In this document: one piece after another, positions 1-9,390 of the stretch
Layout: every line of letters starts with the position of its first letter
Numbering within the stretch: position 1 is the first letter of the stretch
From: Rhodoferax sp.
Lineage (GTDB): Bacteria; Pseudomonadota; Gammaproteobacteria; Burkholderiales; Burkholderiaceae_C
Direction: 5' to 3'
DNA length: 58,396 bases
Assembly: GCA_008015235.1 (NCBI GenBank)
Contig: SSFF01000044.1
Coordinates: forward strand, 1-58,396
Program-made: the position numbers and the translations under genes
The notes under the pieces: model-generated
Database searches by the model: none
What the model was told of the DNA's origin: nothing
What the model saw: the letters and a program-made list of their open reading frames with translations, nothing else

Positions 1-837
1 AATATCCATGATCGGCATGGCTTGGAGCGGATACGCCATAAGAACCTGATACAGGTAGACCAAGTTGCCAGCCAGGATTTTCTGGATTTTGAGAAGCAGG
101 GACTGATTACCGAGAGAAAGTGCGACAAACCTTTCAAATTTCCTGAGCGCGATGTCTGTTTGCTGGCCCACCAGGAGAGGCCTGTAAGTGCGGTTGTTTT
201 GGGGGATAGTCATGCCGTGCATGCCTACTGGGGGCTGGCACAGGCATTTGACAGAGAAGGGCTGAATTTGGCTGTGCGTGGCAAAGGTGCATGTATTCCG
301 GTGATGGCAGCTAAACTTGGCGTGGATACGTCGGAGTGCGAGCGCCATATGGAAAGCACTTTGCGGGATATTGCTGCTGACCCGCAAGTGCGTGCTGTGG
401 CGTTGGTTTTCCGGGGACGTTACTTGACGAAGCAATCGAAGCCAGAAGATCACAGTGCTTTCGAGAGCAAACTAGCGGCCACTTTCAAGTTGTTGCAATC
501 CTCAGGAAAACAGGTGTATTACTTTTTGCCGGTGGTGGAACCCGGGTTCGATCCGCGTTTATGCCTGGGCTCATTGCCGCTGGGCCGCAAGCCCCCTTAC
601 TCATGTGTGATTGACAAGCTGTCGGATGACCAGAAGTCTGAGGCTGTACGTACCAGTGCAGTGCAGGTGTTGGCGCAATGGCCCATGGTTCGGGTGGTAG
701 ACCCCAATGCTGTACTCTGTCGTGACGGTCGTTGCCCCATCATTCAGGATGGGCACAGCATGTTCAAGGATGAGAATCACTTGTCGCACGCCGGTTCGAT
801 GTTATTGAGTCACAGTCTTGAGTTTGCGAATCGTTGA
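1..837 (+). CDS. C-terminal part of an acyltransferase with SGNH domain (surface polysaccharide O-acetylation)
   Basis: The reading frame is open to the first base of the window, so this is the 3' part of a longer gene. The visible ~278 residues match the SGNH-hydrolase-like domain found at the C-terminus of OafA-type (acyltransferase 3) membrane proteins. A GDSH motif lies about 67 residues in, and the block DENHLSHAG, carrying the Asp/His pair, lies close to the end. In this family the membrane part (which would lie upstream) carries the acyl group across and the SGNH part transfers it to a periplasmic sugar. The next gene is O-antigen ligase-like, which fits O-acetylation of O-antigen or exopolysaccharide. 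A stand-alone SGNH esterase is possible but less likely, because no convincing start codon with a ribosome binding site is visible. Confidence 0.75.
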   Translation, partial: NIHDRHGLERIRHKNLIQVDQVASQDFLDFEKQGLITERKCDKPFKFPERDVCLLAHQERPVSAVVLGDSHAVHAYWGLAQAFDREGLNLAVRGKGACIPVMAAKLGVDTSECERHMESTLRDIAADPQVRAVALVFRGRYLTKQSKPEDHSAFESKLAATFKLLQSSGKQVYYFLPVVEPGFDPRLCLGSLPLGRKPPYSCVIDKLSDDQKSEAVRTSAVQVLAQWPMVRVVDPNAVLCRDGRCPIIQDGHSMFKDENHLSHAGSMLLSHSLEFANR

Positions 838-844
838 GAAATAC

Positions 845-2338
845 ATGAAATCGAACACATTCCAGTCGGTATACCTGTGTCTGCTTCTGGTATTCGCCGG
901 GGTATTGTCGGTTTCTGGAACGATTGCATTGCGCAACGTATTGCATGTGCTCCTGCTGGTGCTGTTGCTGGGCTACATACTGTTGACATGGCGTTGGGAG
1001 GGGCAATCCATTGCACAACTTGTCAGTATTGTGCCGTTGCCCGTTTGGTTATGGTGTACCTATCTTCTGGTATTTCCTTTGGTTGCTCCGGATAGTGTCG
1101 GTGCTTTGGCCAATCTGCTGGGAAATGGGATGTGGGGGGAATCCGTGCTTACCTGGATTCTTGCCTGGGGTGCTTTTGGGGTTTTGGGGGCAGTGCGCCT
1201 GAGTTTGTGGCGGCTTGCACTTGTCAGTGCTGTACCGGTTTATATCCATTTGTTCTTGACCATGCTGGCGTGGGCGGGTGTCTTGCAGCCGGCGTTTTAT
1301 GAAGATCCCTCGTTACAACAGGCGGTGCAGTCCGTGTGGACTGCATTAACTGATTCATCCCAAGTTCGGGGTGCATTTCAGGTTTTTCCCATGGGGTTTC
1401 GGGGCATTGAACCGATGCATGGAAATCTGGGGTATCCAGCCTCACAAACCATGTGCCTAGGGTTAGCGGTTATGTTTGCAGCATGGCATCGGACTGATCA
1501 CTGGAGTATGGCCAAATCTGGGCTATTGGTGGTGCTTTGTTTCGTCAGCGTTGTGATTGCGCAGTCGCGGGCAGCTACCTATTTTGGCTTGCTGATTCTC
1601 GTCCTTTCCTTTATGGCTTATGGCATTTATCAGCGCAACTGCCGTCAACAGGCAATGGGTGCTCAATCCAGTATCGCGCGGAGTGCCGGGGTGTTGATGC
1701 TGAGTATTGGGCTGGTGTGCCTTGTCTTCTTCTGGAAAGTGGCATCACAAAACCAAGTCTGGTACTCCATGTGGGACAAGATGGCAATTGGCTTTCAGAT
1801 TGAAAGTCCCAAAGACTTGCTGTGTGACGGGTTTACACCGACGACGCATGATTTTGTTCGGCAGAAATATCCTGGCAAAGACAGTGCATATACCGATGCC
1901 TTGACCGATGGGTTGCGGGGGGATGGTGGTCGCGTGTTACTGGCACGCGTTGGCGCAGAGCTTAGCGTCAGTCACCCATGGGGATGGAACGGTGGGCGCG
2001 ACGCATATGAATATCGCATTGAACAACTTTGCGGCCATGAACCTGCGATGAAGTTTTCGCATGCTCACAATGCATGGGTGAATTTGATTCTTTCGCTGGG
2101 ATGGATGGCTGCCATCCTGTATGCGTGGGTGTTCTGCAGTTTTTCCAAAATGGGTTGGAATACACTGAATAATGGGCATGAATGGCCTTCGGCTTTGGCG
2201 CTCCTTCTTCTGTCGATTTTTTGGTTATTGCGAGGCATGGTGGATGCCGTGTACCAGGAGCATTATTTGCAGATGCAAGCTTTTTATCCGTTACTGCTTG
2301 TATTGCGGATCCGATCAGGAAAACCAACTAGAAAATAG
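845..2338 (+). CDS. O-antigen ligase/polymerase family membrane protein (Wzy_C-like)
   Basis: A 497-residue protein with about ten to twelve hydrophobic segments and a long periplasmic loop before the last helices. That loop ends in the block HAHNAWVNLILSLG, which resembles the conserved HN-containing motif of the Wzy_C family (O-antigen ligase WaaL, polymerases and related enzymes). Such proteins join or polymerise undecaprenyl-linked glycans at the periplasmic face of the inner membrane. The ATG at 845 is chosen because GAGAA precedes it by about five bases; an in-frame TTG at 818 would overlap the upstream gene. Ligase and polymerase cannot be told apart from sequence alone. Its 3' end overlaps the convergent gene by 24 bases. 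Confidence 0.8.
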   Translation: MKSNTFQSVYLCLLLVFAGVLSVSGTIALRNVLHVLLLVLLLGYILLTWRWEGQSIAQLVSIVPLPVWLWCTYLLVFPLVAPDSVGALANLLGNGMWGESVLTWILAWGAFGVLGAVRLSLWRLALVSAVPVYIHLFLTMLAWAGVLQPAFYEDPSLQQAVQSVWTALTDSSQVRGAFQVFPMGFRGIEPMHGNLGYPASQTMCLGLAVMFAAWHRTDHWSMAKSGLLVVLCFVSVVIAQSRAATYFGLLILVLSFMAYGIYQRNCRQQAMGAQSSIARSAGVLMLSIGLVCLVFFWKVASQNQVWYSMWDKMAIGFQIESPKDLLCDGFTPTTHDFVRQKYPGKDSAYTDALTDGLRGDGGRVLLARVGAELSVSHPWGWNGGRDAYEYRIEQLCGHEPAMKFSHAHNAWVNLILSLGWMAAILYAWVFCSFSKMGWNTLNNGHEWPSALALLLLSIFWLLRGMVDAVYQEHYLQMQAFYPLLLVLRIRSGKPTRK

Positions 2339-3082
2339 CGGATTGCGCTTCGTCAACGCGTAACGCCACTTTTCCTTGAATGTGCGCAGTGCAGTATTCT
2401 TGTAATAAACACCGGTTCCACCCCCGACACCGCAAATAATGGGGGGCGGGCACATCAGGCAGCCTTTAAGCCTGTTTGCCAGAAATATGTCACGAAAGCT
2501 TTCTTCCAGGCCGTACCCGTCATTGGTGCGAATGGCATGGTGGGCATGCAGAAAAAACTGTTGGTACACATCAATGCCCATGGCATAAAAACGGGTGTCG
2601 ATATAGGCCAATTTTGTCGTGCTTCGGGGCGAAAAAACGTTGTCAAAAACTCCTTTTAGCAGGGCCTTTCCATTCCACTGTTGAATGCATTCATTGAAAT
2701 TTTCAACCCAGAGTTTGGAGGTGCATTTGGCAAAGCATCCAGCGGACTGAATCAATTGCGAGTGTGCTAAGGCATAGCGTACGATTTCCCCTTCTCCGTA
2801 GCCACGACCATGTTGCTGGATCAAGTCCACATTATTGGGAAAATGGAGACATTCCACACTACCGCTCCCTGGTAACGTAGACACTGAAGACTGAAAGTCA
2901 AAATCAGAGCCATCGCACAGCACCAGGGGATTCATGGGGACAATAGCACGCCATTTCAGGATTGATTCCATAGCCAGCCGAGCCCGCTCTTTGGGATCTT
3001 GCAAACGCACTCCCTTGTCGTGCGCTACCACACTGGATGTAAGGAGGATTGGAATGCGGTGGATGTCTGTTTGAAGTGTCAT
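2315..3082 (-). CDS. Unknown protein at the end of the polysaccharide operon (possible glycosyltransferase-like fold)
   Basis: A 255-residue soluble protein that I do not recognise with certainty. It has no signal peptide and no membrane segment. The alternation of short hydrophobic strands (for example PILLTSSVV, PLVLCDGSDF) with a DGSDFD block early in the chain is reminiscent of nucleotide-sugar transferase folds, but there is no clear DxD pocket. It is the last gene of a minus-strand series (GT2, msbA, deacetylase, DUF6492-like, this gene). Its ATG overlaps the upstream stop by four bases (3079-3082), so it is very likely translated together with those genes and probably serves the same glycan. 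Its 3' end overlaps the convergent ligase gene. Confidence 0.6.
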   Translation of the reverse strand: MTLQTDIHRIPILLTSSVVAHDKGVRLQDPKERARLAMESILKWRAIVPMNPLVLCDGSDFDFQSSVSTLPGSGSVECLHFPNNVDLIQQHGRGYGEGEIVRYALAHSQLIQSAGCFAKCTSKLWVENFNECIQQWNGKALLKGVFDNVFSPRSTTKLAYIDTRFYAMGIDVYQQFFLHAHHAIRTNDGYGLEESFRDIFLANRLKGCLMCPPPIICGVGGGTGVYYKNTALRTFKEKWRYALTKRNPLFSSWFS

Positions 3083-3966
3083 ATTCTGCCAAGCTTACGG
3101 CGAAGTTGACGGCCCATGCGTGACAGGAGTCCGCCACCTTCGCAAGGCCAGTCCATCTCACGCTCCCAGGCTGATTGGTAAATCACGCCACAGTAAAGCT
3201 TGGCAAGTTGCTCCGATGTGACCCCTTGGCGCATTTCGTGGTCTAGCTGCCATGCGTAGTGATAGACCTTGAAAAGAGCTTGGCATGGATGCAGTGGAAT
3301 AGCACCATAGGCTAGAAGTGCCTCACCATACCAACGCGACTCAATCGGCGCCATCAGGATGGCATCGACAAAGCTCATGGCGTGGGGTTGAAGGTAGTTT
3401 TTGTCCAGCGACTCCCAGACATCGCGGTGCCAGACCAAGGGAAAAGGACCAAAGCTGTAGCGACGTCCTGGGCGGCCAAATTTTTGTTGCACCAGATCGG
3501 CCTCACGTACAAAGGCATCGACGATGCGATGGCGGCCATGTTGCATTGCATCTTCAAGTAGATCATGCGCCTCATCCAGTACCGTATAAGGGTACCCGTC
3601 TGGAGAGAGAAAATCACGTGCAGAAAAGGACCGGATGAAGACGGCATCTGAATCCAGACACACATACGCATCTGCCAGCCCGAGTCGCCAGAACTCTGAT
3701 TTGACCACTTGTTGGGCAACTGCCCCATGCATACCTGCCACCATGGCTAAATCAAGACGCGGCGATGCTTTCAGGATGCTTTCATCGGAGACTAATTTGA
3801 CGGAGGTCTGTCCGATGTGTTCTTGAAAAAGTAAGAGGTCGGCATCCGGTACGGAAACGTATGCCGGGATTTTTTCTTCATTGAATTGCTCAATGGACTG
3901 CACAAGACGCACCACGCGCCGAAGATCGGTACGGTAGCTTTTGCAGTACAGGGCAAGCGCCGTCAT
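3079..3966 (-). CDS. DUF6492-like putative glycosyltransferase
   Basis: A 295-residue cytoplasmic protein. The block CLDSDAVF near residue 103 is a DxD-type metal/nucleotide-sugar motif, and the overall pattern (ALYCKSYRTD at the N-terminus, FGPFPLVWHRDVW in the middle) fits the DUF6492 family, which I place among glycosyltransferase-like proteins. It probably adds a sugar to lipopolysaccharide core or another surface glycan; donor and acceptor cannot be deduced. Start and stop codons overlap both neighbours by four bases (ATGA), indicating translational coupling within the operon that also encodes the flippase MsbA. Confidence 0.65.
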   Translation of the reverse strand: MTALALYCKSYRTDLRRVVRLVQSIEQFNEEKIPAYVSVPDADLLLFQEHIGQTSVKLVSDESILKASPRLDLAMVAGMHGAVAQQVVKSEFWRLGLADAYVCLDSDAVFIRSFSARDFLSPDGYPYTVLDEAHDLLEDAMQHGRHRIVDAFVREADLVQQKFGRPGRRYSFGPFPLVWHRDVWESLDKNYLQPHAMSFVDAILMAPIESRWYGEALLAYGAIPLHPCQALFKVYHYAWQLDHEMRQGVTSEQLAKLYCGVIYQSAWEREMDWPCEGGGLLSRMGRQLRRKLGRI

Positions 3967-4679
3967 GCGCGGCGGTCCTCATACTTGGTGGCCACCTTCA
4001 TAAAGAACTGCAAAGGATGCGTAGCCCTTGCCACCATGATACGGTTCAATGCGTAGGGATTGTCATGAGGCTGGGCTCTTCCTCTTCGTGTGCTGGTTGC
4101 GGTGACATAGCCGGCCGAACGCACCATGTCTTGGTGCTCTGGATTGAACCATCCATAGGGGTAGCAGAAGTGCCGGACCTCTGCGCTGATGAGCTGCTGA
4201 AGCTCCTCTTTCGAGGCAAAAATCTGTGAGTGCGCCTGCTCTGCGGTTAGCTTTGTCAAATTGGCATGTGTTTGGGTATGGGAGCCTACATCCATACCTG
4301 CATCGTGCCAAGCCAGCCAATCTTGTCTTGTCATCAGCGGCTTTTCTGCCACCTTTCCGGTGTCCCAAATATTAGAACCACCAACCAAGCTGCTGACGCC
4401 GTAGCAGGTCGCTGTGAATCCGTTCGTCAGCAGACTTGGCAGTGCATTGTGAAGATTGTTCTGAAATCCATCGTCAAAGGTGATCCCCACGACTTTGCCT
4501 ATGCGTTCTCCACGCAAATAAGGCTCCAGATCCCGCATGGACATTCCACGATAGCCGAGCAAGCGGAGCATGCGCATTTGCCATGCAAAGGAGGAGGGTG
4601 CAACGATCAGTCCACGCAGTGCCGTGCCACGCGGTGGCGGCTCGTCAATCTGGTGGTACATCAGTATGGGTATCTTCAT
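3963..4679 (-). CDS. Polysaccharide deacetylase (NodB/CE4 family)
   Basis: A 238-residue single-domain carbohydrate esterase. The three hallmark motifs are visible: TFDDGF (catalytic Asp and metal Asp) near residue 68, GSHTQTHANL (metal-binding His pair) near residue 132, and FCYPYG near residue 172. The family removes N- or O-acetyl groups from sugars such as N-acetylglucosamine, using a divalent metal. No signal peptide is obvious (the chain begins MKIPILMYHQID), so it may act on a cytoplasmic lipid-linked intermediate. Its position between msbA and sugar-transferase-like genes, with four-base overlaps on both sides, suggests it trims a sugar of the same surface glycan. Confidence 0.9.
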   Translation of the reverse strand: MKIPILMYHQIDEPPPRGTALRGLIVAPSSFAWQMRMLRLLGYRGMSMRDLEPYLRGERIGKVVGITFDDGFQNNLHNALPSLLTNGFTATCYGVSSLVGGSNIWDTGKVAEKPLMTRQDWLAWHDAGMDVGSHTQTHANLTKLTAEQAHSQIFASKEELQQLISAEVRHFCYPYGWFNPEHQDMVRSAGYVTATSTRRGRAQPHDNPYALNRIMVARATHPLQFFMKVATKYEDRRA

Positions 4680-6409
4680 GTCTGCAAGCGTTGTAGGCTG
4701 GCGTAATAACCATTGCGCTCAAGCAAGGATGAGTGGTTGCCAGATTCCACGATGCGGCCCTGATCCAGCACGACGATCAGGTCGGCTCGCTCAATGGTGC
4801 TTAGACGGTGGGCAATCACCAAGGTTGTTCGATTACGCATGAGTGTGGCCAATGCGTCTTGCACCACGCGCTCTGATTCCGTATCCAAGGCGGATGTGGC
4901 TTCATCCAGTATCAGGATGGGGGCATTTTTGAGCAATGCACGGGCAATGGCAATGCGTTGGCGCTGTCCGCCGGACAGGACGGCTCCATTTTCTCCCGTG
5001 AGCGTATCGAGTCCACGCGGCATTTTGGAAATGAATTCCCAGGCATGGGCGGCCATAGCTGCTTCCCGTACTTGCGCTTCACTGGCATTTCGTGACAGGC
5101 CGAACGCAATATTGGCGCGGATGCTGTCGTTCAATAAAACAATATCCTGACTGACCAGAGCGATATGTTCACGAAGGCTTGAAAGTGCCAGGGTATTGAT
5201 GTCAATGCCATCAATGGTGATGCGGCCAGACTCTGGGGTGTAGAAGCGTGGGATTAAGGCCGCCAGTGTGCTTTTACCACCGCCAGACGCGCCAACCAAT
5301 GCAATGGTTTGCCCCGGCTTTACATCCAGATTGATCGTATTGAGGGCTCGTTTATCGCTGCCGGTATACCGGAAGCACACATTCTCGAAACGGATTTCTC
5401 CGCGGCATTCGGCAAGGCGGGCACGCCCTGTGTCGACTTCCATGGGAGCATCGAGTACGCCGAAAACGCTTTCGCAGGCCGCCAGACCACGCTGCAGGAT
5501 AGGGCTGATTGTGGTGAGTTGCTTGATGGGGGAAATCAGCAGCAACATAGCAGTGATAAATGACACAAATCCCCCTGCCGTATCACCTGCCTGGCCCATG
5601 GAGCGACTTAAGGCCATGAAAATGATAAAAGCAATGGCGACAGATGCGGTCATGTGCGTAATGGGCGTCAAGGCTGACGCCGGTACCGCTTCCTTCATCA
5701 TGCTGCGGCGAAAGCTTTCTGTGACAGCATGAAAGCGTTCCTTTAGCTGTTCCTGCCCACCATAGATTTTGATGACTTTGTTGGCTGCCGTGGTTTCTTC
5801 CACGGTATGTGCGATGGCACGCAAAGAATCAAGGCTGGCCTTGCTGGCCTTTCGGATCCGGCGACCGAAGCTCTGGATCAGTGCTGCAATCACGGGGCCC
5901 ACGGTGAGCGTGATCAGGGTCAGTCTCCAGTCCAGATAAACCAGATATGACAGTAGGGCAATAGCGGTCAGCGACTCACGGATTGCCGTCACTAGTACGT
6001 TGGTGGCAGCTTGGTTGATGTTGTCGACGTCATAAAGCAGCCGCGATATCCATTGCGATGCAGGCTGCGTATGGAAAGTTTGCGTTGGTGAACCTACCAG
6101 ACGATCAAACATGGCACGGCGCAAATCCACGACCAAACGTGTAGATACCCATGTCATCAGGTAATTGGTCAAAAAAGACAAAACGCCCCGTGTCAAGAAC
6201 AGCAAGACAATGCTGGCAGGGATGATCCATACCATGCGTGCGTCAGTGGTTTTGAATCCGCTGTCCAGCAGGTGTTTCATGATGGCAGGAAACACGGGCT
6301 CTGTCGCCGCGGTGCATACCATGCAGATGACTGCAATTGAGAACGCTCTCCAGTAGGGCTGCAAGAAACCCAGAAGCCGAATGTAGAGCGTACGGTCGGC
6401 TTTAGTCAT
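4676..6409 (-). CDS. msbA: Lipid A/LPS-core flippase, ABC transporter MsbA
   Basis: A 577-residue half-transporter with an N-terminal six-helix membrane domain (about residues 20-310) and a C-terminal ATPase domain. The ATPase shows Walker A GASGGGKST, signature LSGGQRQR, Walker B ILILDEATSALD and the switch His in IAHRLST. MsbA flips lipid A-core from the cytoplasmic to the periplasmic leaflet, using ATP as a homodimer. The ATG at 6409 is chosen because it overlaps the upstream stop codon by eight bases (ATGACTAA), a typical coupling arrangement; an upstream GTG at 6439 is less attractive. Its place directly after a WaaE-like glycosyltransferase supports the LPS role. Confidence 0.93.
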   Translation of the reverse strand: MTKADRTLYIRLLGFLQPYWRAFSIAVICMVCTAATEPVFPAIMKHLLDSGFKTTDARMVWIIPASIVLLFLTRGVLSFLTNYLMTWVSTRLVVDLRRAMFDRLVGSPTQTFHTQPASQWISRLLYDVDNINQAATNVLVTAIRESLTAIALLSYLVYLDWRLTLITLTVGPVIAALIQSFGRRIRKASKASLDSLRAIAHTVEETTAANKVIKIYGGQEQLKERFHAVTESFRRSMMKEAVPASALTPITHMTASVAIAFIIFMALSRSMGQAGDTAGGFVSFITAMLLLISPIKQLTTISPILQRGLAACESVFGVLDAPMEVDTGRARLAECRGEIRFENVCFRYTGSDKRALNTINLDVKPGQTIALVGASGGGKSTLAALIPRFYTPESGRITIDGIDINTLALSSLREHIALVSQDIVLLNDSIRANIAFGLSRNASEAQVREAAMAAHAWEFISKMPRGLDTLTGENGAVLSGGQRQRIAIARALLKNAPILILDEATSALDTESERVVQDALATLMRNRTTLVIAHRLSTIERADLIVVLDQGRIVESGNHSSLLERNGYYASLQRLQT

Positions 6410-7196
6410 GCTGGGGTAATGCGGTCTTGGCAGGCGCACGCCAAGCCGCGCCTTTCTGCATTTCCAGTGCCTTTACGTACCTATAAAACGTACCTTCAAA
6501 ATTCCCCAGCGCAATGACGAAGCCGGGCCACCCATCCAGAAAGCCGCGCTTGAAAACATAATGCTTCACAAAGCTCCAGACGCCATGGAGCAATGCCGAT
6601 CCCATCGTGATCTTCTTGTGGACGATTTTTTCGGCCCCCAGACTGGAATAGCGATTGGCCTTGTGCATGACTTCGGCCATATTTTTGAAGGGAAACTGCC
6701 AGATGGCGTTATGCAGGGTTCCGATGGCTTTTTTCGTATGCAAGACATAGCCTTCATGCACCGGCTTGAGGTCGTATGTCATGCTGCCGCGGCGAAACAG
6801 TTGCGGTTGGCGAAAGTTTGGATACCACCCGGAATGACGAATCCAACGGCCCATGAAAAAGTTCCTCCGAGGAACAAGCCATACATCGGTTGAAGATGGT
6901 GCATTGACAATGCTGCGCACTTCTTCGGCCACTTCGGGCGTGCAACGCTCGTCCGCATCGATGCTCAGAATCCATTCGTGGGTGCAGGCTTCAATTGCCT
7001 TGTTGCGCAGGTCTCCAAACCCTTTGAAGTCCACCTGAACCACCCGCGCCCCCATGGATTGGGCAATGTCTTGAGTGCCATCAGTGCTATGGGAATCGAC
7101 AACGATTACCTCGTCAGCCCAGGCCACACTTTCCAATGTGGTACGTACTTTTTCGGCTTCGTTGTAGGCAATGATGTAGACGGAGACTTTGGACAT
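6402..7196 (-). CDS. Glycosyltransferase family 2, WaaE/KdtX-like LPS core sugar transferase
   Basis: A 264-residue cytoplasmic GT-A enzyme. The N-terminus VSVYIIAYNEAEKV and the block LSIDADERCTPEV (DxD-type) are typical of the WaaE/KdtX group, which adds a glucose or similar residue to the inner core heptose of lipopolysaccharide. A basic/aromatic C-terminal half (HSGWYPNFRQPQLF, MGSALLHGVW) is also typical of this subgroup. It is the first gene of the minus-strand operon and overlaps msbA by eight bases. It is separated by about 40 bp from a divergent GT2 gene, so the operon promoter must lie in or near that short gap. Confidence 0.85.
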   Translation of the reverse strand: MSKVSVYIIAYNEAEKVRTTLESVAWADEVIVVDSHSTDGTQDIAQSMGARVVQVDFKGFGDLRNKAIEACTHEWILSIDADERCTPEVAEEVRSIVNAPSSTDVWLVPRRNFFMGRWIRHSGWYPNFRQPQLFRRGSMTYDLKPVHEGYVLHTKKAIGTLHNAIWQFPFKNMAEVMHKANRYSSLGAEKIVHKKITMGSALLHGVWSFVKHYVFKRGFLDGWPGFVIALGNFEGTFYRYVKALEMQKGAAWRAPAKTALPQHD

Positions 7197-7236
7197 GCGG
7201 TGGTACGATCAGGCAGGTCGCGTAGTCTAGTTGAAA

Positions 7237-8091
7237 ATGCATCATCCCCAGCGAATTTCAGTGGTCATTACGACCTACAACCGTTCCGACGCACTGCTTC
7301 AAGTACTGGGCGCCCTGTGCCTACAGGATGACGGTGATTTTGAGGTGGTTGTCGCCGATGATGGATCCCGGCCTGAGCATGTTCAGGTTGTCCTGGACTC
7401 CCAAGCTGCCCAGAAGTTAAAGCTGGTCCATGTGTGGCATCCCGATGTGGGCTTCACCGCATCGCGTGTCCGAAATCGCGGTGTGTGCGCCTCATCAGGG
7501 GAATACCTCGTCTTCATGGATGGGGATTGTGTGCCTGAGGTGGATTTCATCCGGAAGCACCGTCAACTCGCGCAGCCCGGATTTTTTGTCAATGGCAGCC
7601 GGGTCATGCTGTCGGAGGCCTTGACACAATCTGTTCTTCAACAGCATCACACACTCTGTGCCAAACCGTGGTGGCGTTGGTTGATTTGGCGCTTGCGTGG
7701 AGATGCCAGCAAATTGACGGGGCTGTTGCGTTTGCCAGATGGGGCTTATCGTGATCAGCGTGATTTCAAATGGAAAGGGATTCGCAGTTGCAATATGGGC
7801 GTTTGGCGCTCGGACTTCGATGTTGTGAATGGCTTTGACGAATCCTTTGTGGGATGGGGCCATGAGGATGCTGACTTTGTATTGCGTTTACACAATGCTG
7901 GGCTCCAGCGCAAGAACGGATTTTGTGCGACCGAGGTCTATCACCTCTGGCACAAGGAGTACAGCCGTTCGCAGGAGTCAGTCAACGCCGCAACTGTCCG
8001 CGCGCGCATGCAATCGGGACAGACTTTGCCCCAAGAGGGCTTTACGAATAGTTGCAATGGTCCTGAAGTCATCGTACGCAGGCTGGGATAA
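7237..8091 (+). CDS. Glycosyltransferase family 2 with galactosyltransferase-type C-terminal motif
   Basis: A 284-residue enzyme. Residues 1-110 form the GT2 nucleotide-binding half (VVITTYNRSDAL, VVADDGS, FMDGDCVP as the DxD region). The block FVGWGHEDADF near residue 207 matches the GWGxED acceptor/catalytic motif of the Glyco_tranf_7C domain, so this is a two-part enzyme like chondroitin-polymerase-type and related bacterial transferases. The ATG at 7237 is preferred over an in-frame TTG six bases earlier. It probably adds a sugar to LPS or capsule. It ends only nine bases before tolB and may be co-transcribed with it. Confidence 0.85.
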   Translation: MHHPQRISVVITTYNRSDALLQVLGALCLQDDGDFEVVVADDGSRPEHVQVVLDSQAAQKLKLVHVWHPDVGFTASRVRNRGVCASSGEYLVFMDGDCVPEVDFIRKHRQLAQPGFFVNGSRVMLSEALTQSVLQQHHTLCAKPWWRWLIWRLRGDASKLTGLLRLPDGAYRDQRDFKWKGIRSCNMGVWRSDFDVVNGFDESFVGWGHEDADFVLRLHNAGLQRKNGFCATEVYHLWHKEYSRSQESVNAATVRARMQSGQTLPQEGFTNSCNGPEVIVRRLG

Positions 8092-8100
8092 TAGACAGTG

Positions 8101-9363
8101 ATGAAAAAAGTATTGATGTATTTTGTGCTGGCTGCGGTGTGCCTCTCCGCACAGGCCCAGTTTCGTGTAGAAGTCTCCGGTGTCGGCCTTACCCAGGTAC
8201 CGATTGCCATTGCGGGATTCCGCGGTGAAGAGGCTTCTCCCCAGAAACTCAGTGCAATTGTTTCGGCTGATTTGGAGCGCAGCGGCCAATTTGCACTGTC
8301 GGATGTCGGCTCATCACGCATGGATGAGAACAGCCGTCCCGATTTTTCAGCTTTGCGCCTTAAAAGCTTGGACGCAGTGGTCTCGGGCAGTGTCAGCAAG
8401 TTGGCGGATGGACGTTTTGATGTCCGTTTTAGATTGTGGGATGTGGTCAAGTCGCAAGATTTAGGTGGGCAGAGTTTTGCTGTAGCGCCTACAGAGTTGC
8501 GGTTGGCCGCCCATCGTATTTCCGACTATGTGTATGAGAAGGTCACTGGTGACCGCGGTGTGTTCTCTACACGTATCGCGTATGTCACCAAGGCTGGGCA
8601 GAATTTCAATTTGTGGATCGCAGACAGTGATGGTGAGGGGGCACAGAGCGCGCTGGCGAGTCCCGAACCCATTATTTCACCGGCCTGGAATCCAAACGGT
8701 ACCCAATTGGCTTATGTTTCGTTCGAGTCACGCAAGCCGGTCATTTATGTCCATGACATAGCTACTGGTAAGCGCAGGCTCTTGGCCAACTTCAAGGGCT
8801 CCAACAGCGCACCGGCGTGGTCGCCCGATGGTCGCACGTTGGCAGTTACCCTCAGCCGTGACGGTGGGTCCCAGTTGTACGTCATGGATGCCGGGGGAGG
8901 GGAGGCCAAGCGTATTTCCCAGTCCAGCTCCATCGATACTGAACCCGTTTTCAGCGCTGACGGGCGATGGATCTATTTTGTGAGTGACCGCGGGGGCAGT
9001 CCACAGGTCTACCGCATGCCCGCAGCAGGTGGCAATGCTGAACGAGTCACCTTCTCCGGGACCTACAACATTTCACCAAGCCTTAGTCCCGATGGGCGAT
9101 GGTTGGCCTTCATTTCGCGTGTCAGCGGGGCCTTCAAGCTGCATGTCATGGATTTGGTATCCGGCAATGTAATGGCTGTGACCGACTCTTCCGCCGATGA
9201 AAGCCCCAGTTTTGCACCCAACGGACGCTTGGTCATGTATGCAACCCAGCAAAACGGGCGTGAGGCATTGATGACCACCACCTTGGATGGAAAAATCAAA
9301 ACCCGTCTGGCCGGACAAACCGGAGATATCCGTGAGCCTGACTGGGGCCCGTTGCACAAGTAA
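8101..9363 (+). CDS. tolB: Tol-Pal system periplasmic beta-propeller protein TolB
   Basis: A 420-residue secreted protein. It has a clear Sec signal peptide (MKKVLMYFVLAAVCLSAQAQ), an N-terminal alpha/beta domain (about 25-165) and a six-bladed propeller with repeated WSPDG/SPDGRW/ISPSLSPDG-type blocks to the C-terminus. TolB binds Pal and helps the Tol-Pal machine constrict the outer membrane at division. The ATG at 8101 is used; a GTG directly in front is in frame, and no strong Shine-Dalgarno sequence precedes either. The gene follows a glycosyltransferase rather than tolA, so tolQRA is not adjacent here. pal follows after 27 bases. Confidence 0.95.
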   Translation: MKKVLMYFVLAAVCLSAQAQFRVEVSGVGLTQVPIAIAGFRGEEASPQKLSAIVSADLERSGQFALSDVGSSRMDENSRPDFSALRLKSLDAVVSGSVSKLADGRFDVRFRLWDVVKSQDLGGQSFAVAPTELRLAAHRISDYVYEKVTGDRGVFSTRIAYVTKAGQNFNLWIADSDGEGAQSALASPEPIISPAWNPNGTQLAYVSFESRKPVIYVHDIATGKRRLLANFKGSNSAPAWSPDGRTLAVTLSRDGGSQLYVMDAGGGEAKRISQSSSIDTEPVFSADGRWIYFVSDRGGSPQVYRMPAAGGNAERVTFSGTYNISPSLSPDGRWLAFISRVSGAFKLHVMDLVSGNVMAVTDSSADESPSFAPNGRLVMYATQQNGREALMTTTLDGKIKTRLAGQTGDIREPDWGPLHK

Positions 9364-9390
9364 ATTCTGTAGCCAAGGAGTGTTGAATTG